From NCBI GenBank assembly GCA_046328035.1, contig JAXLXI010000002.1:124001-188000 (forward strand): a stretch of DNA of 64,000 nucleotides. The letters run 5' to 3'. The notes below the pieces were generated by a model. The model had not been told where the DNA came from. It saw only the letters and a program-made list of their open reading frames with translations, and searched no databases. Below are positions 1 to 7,915 of the stretch, one piece after another. Position 1 is the first letter of the stretch. Each line of letters starts with the position of its first letter. The position numbers were made by a program, and so were the translations under genes. Source of the stretch: JBGASG01 sp046328035. Lineage in GTDB: Bacteria; Cyanobacteriota; Vampirovibrionia; Obscuribacterales; Obscuribacteraceae.

Positions 1-111
1 CGCATCCGGAGTTTCTGCTGCGTTGACGGGAAGCGGCAGCGCAGCTACGGCGAAGGACAGCGCCAGTGCGGAAACCAAAAACAGACCAGTCCCGCGATTT
101 GAACCTTGCAT
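1..111 (-). CDS. N-terminus of an exported protein (partial)
   Basis: The reading frame starts at the ATG at 111 on the minus strand and runs off the left edge, giving 37 residues. It has a good Shine-Dalgarno (GGAGG about 8 nt upstream). The residues form a typical signal peptide: short polar start with one Arg (MQGSNRGTG), a hydrophobic core (LFLVSALALSFAVAALPL), then PVNAAE, where a signal peptidase I cut after Ala-Ala fits. Only the export signal is visible, so the mature function is unknown. Confidence 0.6.
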   Translation of the reverse strand, partial: MQGSNRGTGLFLVSALALSFAVAALPLPVNAAETPDA

Positions 112-477
112 CTCTACGCCTCCGACAGACATTCCGCGTAATTTTTCCGCGTAATATAGCATCTGCAGGGCGTCTCTACATTTGGGAAACTTCGTCCAGA
201 CTCAGCCCCCGAGGAGGATCGGGGGCTGGCTGGATCCGCGCTGTTCCCCGCTGCGCGTAATCTGTTGCCCCTTGGCTGTATCAGTGAGCATGATTCGATT
301 ATGGGTCGTGTCTAATCCGTTTTGCAGGCATTGACGCACATTGATTAACTGTGGATTTACGCAGTGCCAAGCTGAGAGCGCGCTCAGCTAATGCGGCTGC
401 TCGGTCGCTGCGGCGGCAATTGCAGACCGGCCATCCCGACGATTTACACCATATGTGGTATCACAACCGCGTGCCGG
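112..477. other. Intergenic stretch with a hairpin, no gene seen
   Basis: I find no convincing coding frame here. The stretch holds an inverted repeat at 370-389 (AGCTGAG, 6-nt loop, CTCAGCT) and a weak relative of the family B palindrome around 445-463 (CACC-ATATGT-GGTA). Both lie downstream of the small membrane protein gene that ends at 478, but neither has a T-run, so a terminator role is not shown. Confidence 0.4.
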
Positions 478-669
478 CTATTGATCCGGGGGCCCGGCAA
501 TGGCAGCCACGATCAAGAAGAGCCCGGTAGCCACGACCATCAGCCCGAAGATTGATGTCTCCATGAGGTTCTTCGAATCGAGAGCGCTTTTTGCAATCCA
601 GAGACCGCCGCCCAGAAATGTGACCCCGACAAGGAGCATCAGAAGTCGATCGACGGCTATACCAATCAT
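478..669 (-). CDS. Small two-helix membrane protein
   Basis: This 63-residue protein has two hydrophobic helices, roughly residues 5-26 and 40-58, joined by a polar loop (KSALDSKNLMETS), so it is predicted to be an inner-membrane hairpin. Its ATG (667-669) overlaps the TGA of the upstream AmrS gene as ATGA, which implies translational coupling and one transcript. I do not recognise the family. The coupling is the only clue to function. Confidence 0.6.
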   Translation of the reverse strand: MIGIAVDRLLMLLVGVTFLGGGLWIAKSALDSKNLMETSIFGLMVVATGLFLIVAAIAGPPDQ

Positions 670-1781
670 GGCTTGAAGGTTACCGGAATGCGTTTGCGTC
701 CCCAGTCACCCTTACCTGCTTCTTCGAACCGTCCAGGCAGTTCCGTATTGCAGAAGCGGCAATGGCTACCTGTGAGATTGTACTCGCCCAACTGGAACCA
801 GTCACGTGCAATCAGACACTTGCCGCACCCGGCGCAATACGTCGCCTGCGTGCGCGGGTCGTGAATGTTGCCTGAATAGACATACTTGAGCCCGGCGTCG
901 AGTGCTTGTTGGCGCGCTCGCAAAAGCGTCTGGGGCGGTGTCGCCGGTCGGTCTTGCAGGCGAAAGTCCGGATGGAAAGCTGTGAAATGCAAAGGCACAT
1001 CAGTCCCCAGGTTGTTCAAAATCCAATCGCACATGCGAGCGATTTCGTCCTCTGAGTCATTGGCTTGCGGAATCATCAAATTGGTAATTTCGAACCAGAC
1101 ATCGCTTTCTTGCTTGAGCCACTTGAGGGTGTCGAGCACAGGCTCCAGCGCCGAAAGCGTCAGATTCTTGTAGAACTCGTGCGTAAAAGCTTTCAAATCG
1201 ACATTGGCCGCGTCCATCACCGAATAGAATTCACGGCGCGCCTCTGGCATGATGTAACCGGCCGTCACTGCCACCGCCTTCACCCCGCGCTCGTGGCAGG
1301 CTTTGGCTGTATCGATGGCATACTCAGCCCAGATCACCGGATCGTTATAGGTGAACGCGACGCTTCTGCAGCCCATGCGCACCGCCGCAGCGGCGATATC
1401 TTCGGGCGTCGCCTGTTCGCTGAGCAGCTCGATCTCGCGAGACTTGCTGATCGACCAGTTCTGACAGAACTGGCACCCGAGGTTGCACCCGGCTGTGCCG
1501 AACGAGAGAACACTCGAGCCCGGCAGGAAGTGATTGAGCGGTTTCTTTTCAATTGGATCGATGCAAAACCCGGTGCTCTCGCTTTTGTGGTGGTGAGTAG
1601 AATTATCTGCCCACCTTCGTTTTTGTGATAAACAAAACCGCGGTCGCTGTCTTTGAGCACGCAGGCGCGCGCGGACAGAGGTCAGCAAAGCCTTGTCTTC
1701 GGCAAATCTCGTGCCACCAGCGTCCGGGATAACCTTCTCCGGATGCTGGCCTGCCGGTTCGCCTTTTGATCTGGCACTCAT
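666..1781 (-). CDS. amrS: AmmeMemoRadiSam-system radical SAM enzyme AmrS
   Basis: Radical SAM protein. The cluster-binding motif C-x3-C-x2-C is at residues 99-106 (CNLGCQFC), preceded by the family signature IDPIEKKPLNHF and VLSFGTAG. The AmrS family acts with MEMO- and AMMECR1-like proteins; its substrate is not settled. The frame looks intact at 371 residues, but residues about 17-65 do not match the family. The expected N-terminal pieces are in the other two frames: YPGRWWHEI...FADLCPR in one and CVLKDSDRGFVYHKNEGGQI in the next. Three indels would explain this and cancel out: a missing A near 1735, an extra GC in the GC run at 1665-1674, and a missing A in the A-run at 1583-1586. Start at 1781 is supported because the corrected reading begins there. 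The gene is coupled to the small membrane protein downstream. Confidence 0.85.
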   Translation of the reverse strand: MSARSKGEPAGQHPEKVIPDAGGTRFAEDKALLTSVRARLRAQRQRPRFCLSQKRRWADNSTHHHKSESTGFCIDPIEKKPLNHFLPGSSVLSFGTAGCNLGCQFCQNWSISKSREIELLSEQATPEDIAAAAVRMGCRSVAFTYNDPVIWAEYAIDTAKACHERGVKAVAVTAGYIMPEARREFYSVMDAANVDLKAFTHEFYKNLTLSALEPVLDTLKWLKQESDVWFEITNLMIPQANDSEDEIARMCDWILNNLGTDVPLHFTAFHPDFRLQDRPATPPQTLLRARQQALDAGLKYVYSGNIHDPRTQATYCAGCGKCLIARDWFQLGEYNLTGSHCRFCNTELPGRFEEAGKGDWGRKRIPVTFKP

Positions 1782-2103
1782 CTTGATGAATTTCCGCTAA
1801 TAAATCTATTCTACAAACTAGATCTTGTATACACCAGAAGCCGACTAATGGCGACACCGGCATCTTACACCGCCCGCGCCTGCCTCCCGACCGCAGCCCA
1901 AAACGCCCATCAGGTTAGCCTTTGCCTCTCTTGCATCACCTCTAAGCAAACGAGCTCCTCGGGACGAGGGCCCACAATTTCAGGCAAATTCGGGTGGGTT
2001 TTTAACAGGTCTTTAAGCTGTTTTTGTTATCAAGAGCTGTCCAATTCCGCAGGTCAGGGGATACACACACCTGGGGCAAAGCACTAAGCGGTTTTTTTGA
2101 GTC
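1782..2103. other. Divergent intergenic region, no gene seen
   Basis: This 322-nt region separates amrS (minus) from the large unknown gene at 2104 (plus) and should hold both promoters. I see no strong -35/-10 pair. A small inverted repeat AACAG/CTGTT followed by T's lies at 2004-2025, and a T-run (2092-2098) sits just before the start at 2104, where a Shine-Dalgarno is weak or absent. Confidence 0.3.
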
Positions 2104-4308
2104 ATGGGATTCGGCGACTTCGTTACTAGCATGAAGAATAAAGCGGTGGAAGGCTTCAACGCCGTCGCCGATGCCGTAACGGAAAGCGCTCCCGTCAAAA
2201 TGGCTACGGAAGCTCTGACCACCGCCAAGGACATTGCAGTCTCTACAAAAGATGCCCTGGTCAACACAGCCACCAACATCTTCACCAAAGATGTTCTGCC
2301 AACCGCCACCACCATCACCACCGCAGTCGGCGCCTACGTTCCCGACTCGTTGAAGATGGCCGCCAAAACTGTCGTCCAGAACATCGATGTTCTGGCCGTT
2401 GCCGCAATCAACCCAATCGCCGGCCTGGGCTATGCCACCTACAAGAGCATGGACGGCTCCTTCAGCTTGACTCAAGTAGAAGGCAAAGGTCTGGCCGCCG
2501 GCACCGGAAATTCCGGAGACGCCGTCTACGCCGCCCTGCATGCCTACGAAGCGAAGAACGGCGGCACCACCTCCACCGTCCCGACCGACAAACCCGCCAC
2601 CACTCCAGCCAACCCGATCGATGCCGATGGCTGCCTGGTCTTCTCCAGCCCCTACCCGAACGGCGAAGGTGGCTCCTGCCAGGCCCCGAAAGAAACAGTC
2701 AAACTGACGCAGAACGAGTGGGACATCCTGAACGGCAAAGCCGATGCGCCCGTGCAAAGAACCTCCGGCACCGACGCCAATGCCACCGATCAAGTCAAAG
2801 ACCATACCTATATTGACGAAGAAGGCAGAACGGTTGAAGTGAAAGTCGTCGATGGTAAAGTCACCGTACTTCGCAACAACAAAGACGGCACCACCTCGGA
2901 CATCACTGCTGAAAAAGGCAAAACCGTAGCCAACCACAATGGCGAAACAGCCACCGTCGAAGGCGGCGTTTCCACAGTCGAAAGCCCTCAAGGAACCTGG
3001 GGCAAAGATGCTCAAGGCACTTTCTTGACCAAAGACGGCAAAGTGTACAGAGGCAGCGAGTCGGGCACTCTCAAAGTATTCGATCAAGCCACCGGCAGAC
3101 TGCTCAGAGAAATGACACGCGAAGGCGTTACCGAGCACCTCGAAAACAACACCATTCTGCATATCTTAGAACCGACAACCGCGATTCAAGATGCCGCCCG
3201 CAAGATGGAAGATGAAGTGGACAAAGGACCGGCCGACGCACTGTCCATGATGGTGGCCAAAGACATGACGATCGCCATCACCAAGCGCCTGCGCGTTGAA
3301 AAACTCAACGACGGCAACGTTATCTTCCGCACTCGCAAAAACGGCGATGATGACAAAGTCTTCTTGCTCACTTCCGCCGGCAAGCTCCTGGTCATGGTCG
3401 ACGGTCAATTCGTCGAAGCCGACGACGCAGCTAAAGAAGCCTGGGTGAAATTCACCAAGCAACTGGAAGACATGGACCAGTCCAACATCGATGAAGCGAC
3501 CGGCAACGTCACCATCAAAGGCATCCAGATGTTCGCCAGCGGCAACCTGGTTGTGAAAGCCGCCGATGGCACAACACAAGCCGAAGTCAACCGCGACAAC
3601 CCGAACGCTCCCAAAGTTACCACCGCCAACGGCACCACCACCGTCGACGCCGACAAGCTGAACATCGAAGATCCGGCTCTCGGCCACACCACCTGGGACG
3701 GCAAGACTTTGGTCACCCCCGAGTTCAAGATGACGCCCGAAACAATCGAAAATACCGTCACCGGTACCAAGATTGACGAGCAAGGCACCATCACCATGGA
3801 CCACGGCAAAGGCCCGACCCTAAGAGCCGATGGTTCCGCCGACTTCGACAAACAAACACACATCGACGCCAACGGCAATGTCACCTCGGGCAACTGGCAC
3901 GCTTCGGCACACTTCGAAGCTTCGGTGAGCGGATCGTCAGGCGCCGGCTTCACCCTCGAAAAAGCCCAGAGCCAGATTCAAGCCGCCACCAAAAATGCCG
4001 ACTCCATTTACGGCAAAGTGCTAAGCCGCACAGTGCGCATGTCCGACATCGCCGACCTGGACAGTGCATTCACTTCCATCTCCGGCTTGCTGTCAGCCGC
4101 CGCCGGCAATCCCATTTTCGCAGCGCAACTGATCTCCGCGTTGGGTAGAATCAGCGAAGTGCGCAGCGCCGCAGTCGCTCCCGCCTACGCCGCTCAACTG
4201 GCTGAAAGCAAAGGCATTCCCGAGTCGCAAATCGCTTCGGTGCAAGGCCGCCTGCTCACGGACACTCCCGAGCACGCCGTCGCCGTCACGCTCACCAAAG
4301 CCGCCTGA
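2104..4308 (+). CDS. Large protein of unknown function, probably highly expressed
   Basis: 734 residues, no family that I recognise. The N-terminal 130 residues are rich in Ala, Thr and Val and look amphipathic-helical (MGFGDFVTSMKNKAVEG). There is no signal peptide. A Pro/Thr-rich linker follows (about 145-165). The middle and C-terminal parts are made of short beta-type motifs of the kind DGKV, GTWGKDAQGTF, KDGKVYRGSESG and NGNVTSGNW, which recall carbohydrate-binding or adhesin-like repeats but are not a match I can name. The last 100 residues are helical (IADLDSAFTSISGLL). Codons end almost always in C or in the favoured A (GAA, AAA), which suggests strong expression. The ATG has only a weak GAG upstream. 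It is convergent with kdsC, 19 nt away. Confidence 0.75.
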   Translation: MGFGDFVTSMKNKAVEGFNAVADAVTESAPVKMATEALTTAKDIAVSTKDALVNTATNIFTKDVLPTATTITTAVGAYVPDSLKMAAKTVVQNIDVLAVAAINPIAGLGYATYKSMDGSFSLTQVEGKGLAAGTGNSGDAVYAALHAYEAKNGGTTSTVPTDKPATTPANPIDADGCLVFSSPYPNGEGGSCQAPKETVKLTQNEWDILNGKADAPVQRTSGTDANATDQVKDHTYIDEEGRTVEVKVVDGKVTVLRNNKDGTTSDITAEKGKTVANHNGETATVEGGVSTVESPQGTWGKDAQGTFLTKDGKVYRGSESGTLKVFDQATGRLLREMTREGVTEHLENNTILHILEPTTAIQDAARKMEDEVDKGPADALSMMVAKDMTIAITKRLRVEKLNDGNVIFRTRKNGDDDKVFLLTSAGKLLVMVDGQFVEADDAAKEAWVKFTKQLEDMDQSNIDEATGNVTIKGIQMFASGNLVVKAADGTTQAEVNRDNPNAPKVTTANGTTTVDADKLNIEDPALGHTTWDGKTLVTPEFKMTPETIENTVTGTKIDEQGTITMDHGKGPTLRADGSADFDKQTHIDANGNVTSGNWHASAHFEASVSGSSGAGFTLEKAQSQIQAATKNADSIYGKVLSRTVRMSDIADLDSAFTSISGLLSAAAGNPIFAAQLISALGRISEVRSAAVAPAYAAQLAESKGIPESQIASVQGRLLTDTPEHAVAVTLTKAA

Positions 4309-4327
4309 ACCAGAAACTACAACCGGA

Positions 4328-4921
4328 CTACAAAGCCGATTCCAACCCGTACTTGGCTAACATGTCGGGCCAGAGTCCCTGCGCCTGGAAGATCACTTCC
4401 ATAACTTCGCGGACAGCGCCCTCGCCACCACGGGCAGTGGTGACATAATGTGCCACCTCGCGAACTTCGCTGCGTGCATTGGCCACTGCCACACCCAGCC
4501 CCGACCTCATCATCAGCCGGCAATCAGTGAAATCGTCACCGATAAACGCTGTTTGCTCCGCTTGCAGTCCGGCATCTTTCAGGACATCTTCGTAGGTTTC
4601 TTCCTTGTCCAGCAGACCCTGATAAACGTACTTCATGTTCAGGATGCGCGCGCGTTCGACCGTCCCCGGCGACGTGCGCCCGCTAATCAAACCGGTGGCG
4701 ATGCCGGCGGCATATGCCAGATGCAATCCGATACCGTCATGGGAGTTGAAGCCCTTTGTTTCATACATGACGCCGTCCGCACCGGGATGATAGAAAAGTT
4801 TGCCGTCCGTCATCACGCCGTCGACATCCATCAACACCAGGCGAATTTTTGCCGCGCGCTTGATGACATCGTCACTGACTTTAAGCGCGGATGTCTTCTC
4901 GGGAGACAAAGTGGCTTGCAT
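4328..4921 (-). CDS. kdsC: KdsC-like HAD phosphatase
   Basis: 197 residues. HAD motif I is DVDGVMTDG (catalytic Asp32 and Asp34), motif II is ISGRTS, and the C-terminal acidic motif is GDDFTDCRLM; the long KGFNSHDGIGL insert is typical of 3-deoxy-D-manno-octulosonate 8-phosphate phosphatase. That enzyme makes Kdo for lipopolysaccharide, so an outer membrane is implied. The start at 4921 is chosen over an upstream one because AAGGAA lies just before it. Related phosphatases for other nonulosonic acids share these motifs, so the exact sugar is not certain. Confidence 0.85.
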   Translation of the reverse strand: MQATLSPEKTSALKVSDDVIKRAAKIRLVLMDVDGVMTDGKLFYHPGADGVMYETKGFNSHDGIGLHLAYAAGIATGLISGRTSPGTVERARILNMKYVYQGLLDKEETYEDVLKDAGLQAEQTAFIGDDFTDCRLMMRSGLGVAVANARSEVREVAHYVTTARGGEGAVREVMEVIFQAQGLWPDMLAKYGLESAL

Positions 4922-5082
4922 ATCACATTCCTTATATGAGCCGGCAGTGCAAAGACCGACGGATTGAAAGCCGACTGTTGACAGGCAGGGAGCCTGCACG
5001 GCTCGCGCATTGTATCAGTAATTTCGCTTCAACTTTAGTAGTATTGGGCGTGCCGGTCTGAAACTCTAACCGATCCACAACC

Positions 5083-7026
5083 ATGCCCATGCTCATGAAA
5101 GAAACGACACGCTCTTGCGCAGCCCAGGTCGAGCGCGACGGCACGCGCATCTTCGAAGTGGTAGATGTTCAGAATGTCCAAGCCGAAGATCCAGGCGCCG
5201 GCATCAAAAAGTATTCGCTGACCGGAAAGCCCAAGGTAAGAAACTTTCAAGTGGTCGTCGCCGGCGGTGGCATGGGCGGCGTGGCCGCGGCAATCAGGGC
5301 GGCGCAAGCCGGTCTGACCGTGGCTATCGCGGAAGAAACCGACTGGTTGGGCGGGCAGATGACTGCCCAGGGCGTCTCTGCCCCGGATGAGAATCCATGG
5401 ATAGAAACCAGTGGTGGCACGCAGTTGTATTTAGAGCTGCGCGAAGAATTGCGGGCCTACTACCGGCAGTTTCTCAAAGAAAAAACCGGACCGGCAGCGG
5501 AGCGCCTCAATGCCGGCGATTGCTGGGTAAGTCGGGTTTCGTTTGAGGCCAATCAGGGGCTGGCAGCGCTGACTAAACTGATCGAGCGGCACGCGCCAAA
5601 AGGAAAAATCACCATCTTGCCCCGGGCAAAGGTTGTGGAAGCCAAGCTCAAAGGACGCCGCGCCACTGCGGTTCTGGTCGTCAATCTCGATAGCGGCAAG
5701 TTCACCGAATTGCGTTGCCGTTTCCTCATCGACGCAACTGAGCTGGGAGATCTGCTGCCTCTGCTTGCCGTTGCCTATGCAAGCGGCGCCGAGTCAAGGC
5801 AGGAAACAGGCGAAGCGCACGCACCGGAAACTGCCAATCCGCAAAATGTTCAGGACTTCACCTATCCCTTCATTCTGGAGTGGTGCCCGGACAGCAAAAC
5901 GCAAAATGTAATTCCGCAGCCGCCACACTATGAAGATTTCGAGCGGTCAGGAAAGTTCTCGCTGCTCGGCTACAAGATGTTCGAGAACCATGCGGACAAG
6001 AAACCGGATGGCACCACTCGCAACCTTTTGCCATTCTGGAGTTACCGCAGATTGGTGGCCGCAGATAAATTCACCGGCAACAAATGGCCCGGTGACATAG
6101 CCATGATCAATTGGGAAGCGCATGACCTGCGCGGCGAAAACATCATCGATCAGACCAATCAAGACACGGCACGCCGGCTGGCTCTGGGCAAAGCATTGAG
6201 TCTCGGTTTTCTTTACTGGTTGCAAACCAGAGCACCACGCGACGAAGGCGGTGAAGGCTATCCGGAAATGAAGCTGCGCCCGGACCTGCTCGGCACCACC
6301 GACGGACTTTCGAAATACCCGTACATTCGCGAATCCAGACGCATCAAGGCTCTATCCACCATCAAGGAAGAAGACGTGGTTACAGCATCTGCCACCACCG
6401 GCGATGCACGAGCCAGACATGCCGTGGACGCAATCGGCATCGGACACTATCCGATTGATATTCACGGACATCAGGACGTCCCCGGCGCGGCACAGCCGGT
6501 CAGGCCGTTCCAGATACCTCTGTCCGCCATGATTCAGCGTCCGCTGACCAACTTCCTGCCGGCCTGCAAAAACATCGGCACCACGCACGTCACCAACGGC
6601 GCCTATCGATTGCACCCGGTCGAGTGGGCCATCGGAGAAGCCGCCGGCATAGTCGCAGCTTACTGTCTGCAACATCGAACGACGCCGGAGCAAATTTTGA
6701 AGAATAGAAAGAAACTGCGCACGGTCCAGAATCAATTGCTGGCTGCCGGCGCGCCGATTTTCTGGTTTGCCGATGTTCCCGTCACACACCCGCAGTTCGC
6801 CGCCATTCAGTTTCTCTCGCAGACGGGACTTTGGTCCGCCCGTCCGGATTCACTGGACTTTCAACCAGAATCTCTGATCGATCAGGCTGAAGCCGAAGCA
6901 ATTTTGCGCCGTATTGCCGGGGACCAGGCAAAGTCAAAAGTCCATGACCAAAAGCTGACTCGTGCCGCATTCGCGGAGCTTGCCTACCAGGAGGCTCTGC
7001 GCCCCACGCGATTCGGCAGAGCTTGA
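5083..7026 (+). CDS. FAD-dependent oxidoreductase (FAD_oxidored family)
   Basis: 647 residues. The dinucleotide-binding motif GGGMGG is at 61-66 within VVVAGGGMGGVAAAIRAAQ, followed by the acidic end of the second strand (AEETDWLGGQMTAQG), as in the PF12831 group. A C-terminal FAD-contacting region is seen in NGAYRLHPVEWAIGEAAG. Members are often annotated only as FAD-dependent oxidoreductases; the substrate cannot be read from the sequence. There are Met codons at 5083, 5089 and 5095 and no strong ribosome site, so the start may be a few codons later. Divergent from kdsC across about 160 nt; convergent with ribH. Confidence 0.8.
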   Translation: MPMLMKETTRSCAAQVERDGTRIFEVVDVQNVQAEDPGAGIKKYSLTGKPKVRNFQVVVAGGGMGGVAAAIRAAQAGLTVAIAEETDWLGGQMTAQGVSAPDENPWIETSGGTQLYLELREELRAYYRQFLKEKTGPAAERLNAGDCWVSRVSFEANQGLAALTKLIERHAPKGKITILPRAKVVEAKLKGRRATAVLVVNLDSGKFTELRCRFLIDATELGDLLPLLAVAYASGAESRQETGEAHAPETANPQNVQDFTYPFILEWCPDSKTQNVIPQPPHYEDFERSGKFSLLGYKMFENHADKKPDGTTRNLLPFWSYRRLVAADKFTGNKWPGDIAMINWEAHDLRGENIIDQTNQDTARRLALGKALSLGFLYWLQTRAPRDEGGEGYPEMKLRPDLLGTTDGLSKYPYIRESRRIKALSTIKEEDVVTASATTGDARARHAVDAIGIGHYPIDIHGHQDVPGAAQPVRPFQIPLSAMIQRPLTNFLPACKNIGTTHVTNGAYRLHPVEWAIGEAAGIVAAYCLQHRTTPEQILKNRKKLRTVQNQLLAAGAPIFWFADVPVTHPQFAAIQFLSQTGLWSARPDSLDFQPESLIDQAEAEAILRRIAGDQAKSKVHDQKLTRAAFAELAYQEALRPTRFGRA

Positions 7027-7032
7027 GTTCAG

Positions 7033-7512
7033 TCAAACCGAAAGACCGGCTTCGATTTGGCGATAAAGAGCAATCAAGTCAATTGCGGCCAGAGCGGCCT
7101 CGATGCCCTTATTGTGGTCGCCCTGAGTGCGAGCGATTGCATGTTCGATATCGTGAACCGGCAGAATCTCCATGATAATCGGCACTTCGAAGTCATACAT
7201 GACTTTGCCCAACTCGCGAATGCAAGTCTGCACAATCACGTCGTAGTGATCGGTTTCGCCTTTGACGATAATGCCATACACGAATATTGCATCATACTTG
7301 CCCCTGGCCGCCAGTTTCTTCGCAGTCAGAGGAATCTCATAACTGCCCGGCACCACAAAAACATCGACCGCCGAGCACTGAGCCTGCTCGAGAATTTCCC
7401 GCGAAGCCTCCACCATGCGATCGGTATGATCTTTATGCCAGGAAGCTTGAACGATAGCCACCTGCGCACCGGGAATTGGCTTGATCTTCGAGGCGTCGTA
7501 CGACTTTTTCAG
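7033..7512 (-). CDS. ribH: 6,7-dimethyl-8-ribityllumazine synthase
   Basis: Penultimate enzyme of riboflavin synthesis. The core VAIVQASWHKDHTDRMVEA, the VFVVPGSYEIPL strand, the catalytic-His region KGETDHYDVI and the C-terminal NKGIEAALAAIDLI identify it. The start is not clear. The open frame continues up to 7629 but that part overlaps the scrambled end of the helicase gene. I place the start near the CTG at 7512 (TLKKSYDASKIKPIPG) because the family normally begins shortly before PIPGAQVAIVQ. No ATG or GTG is available there, which may reflect the local indel errors. Confidence 0.85.
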   Translation of the reverse strand: MKKSYDASKIKPIPGAQVAIVQASWHKDHTDRMVEASREILEQAQCSAVDVFVVPGSYEIPLTAKKLAARGKYDAIFVYGIIVKGETDHYDVIVQTCIRELGKVMYDFEVPIIMEILPVHDIEHAIARTQGDHNKGIEAALAAIDLIALYRQIEAGLSV

Positions 7513-7915
7513 CGTTTTCCGAACTGAAATCGACGAACGGAACAGAATTCCAGATCTTCGCCAGTTCTTTGGCCGGCGATTTTTCGCCGCCGCTATACCA
7601 TCTCCGCCAGTTCTTCTTCTGCAAAGCAAGAATCTTCTCTTCCACCGAGCCGCGCGTGATCGGCTTGCAGTTGAAAACGCTTTGGCCCGTCTGATCCGGT
7701 GAGCCCGGTCGGTAGCCTGATTTTTCCACCGCGGGGTTCCACCACGATCGTAATGGACAGACGCAATCCGCCCTGGTCAAGTTCAAACGTACCGCCGGCT
7801 TTCAATGAAATCAGGAAGATCGGAATGTTCGATCAGCATTGAATTCGTTGACGCGATCCAGATGCTCCTTACTGGCGTCTGACCATCGATGTATTCATAG
7901 ATGTAGCCGGCTTTT
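7513..7915 (-). pseudogene. Scrambled 3' end of the SNF2 helicase gene
   Basis: Pieces of the helicase C-terminal (HelicC) domain are spread over all three minus frames: GYIYEYIDGQTPV, then KAGGT, LNLTRADCV, WWNPAVE, IGQ-like and SVFNCKPITRGSVEEKILALQKK. Joining them needs about eight or more single- or double-base corrections. Several are missing A's in A-runs (AAATTCTGG for AAAATTCTGG near 7969; CTGAAAAAG near 7916; GTAAGGAG near 7882; CGAACATT near 7829). This is the pattern of homopolymer sequencing error more than of slow decay. The true stop codon cannot be fixed. Confidence 0.75.

Noticed and set aside
93..108. tRNA T-arm-like string near the left edge on the minus strand
   Set aside because: GGTTCAAATC occurs but no acceptor or anticodon arms fit; it lies in the signal-peptide coding sequence.
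2002..3162. Long minus-strand open frame opposite the 734-residue gene
   Set aside because: Antisense shadow caused by strong codon bias; composition is Gly/Phe-rich and not protein-like, and the plus frame is continuous.
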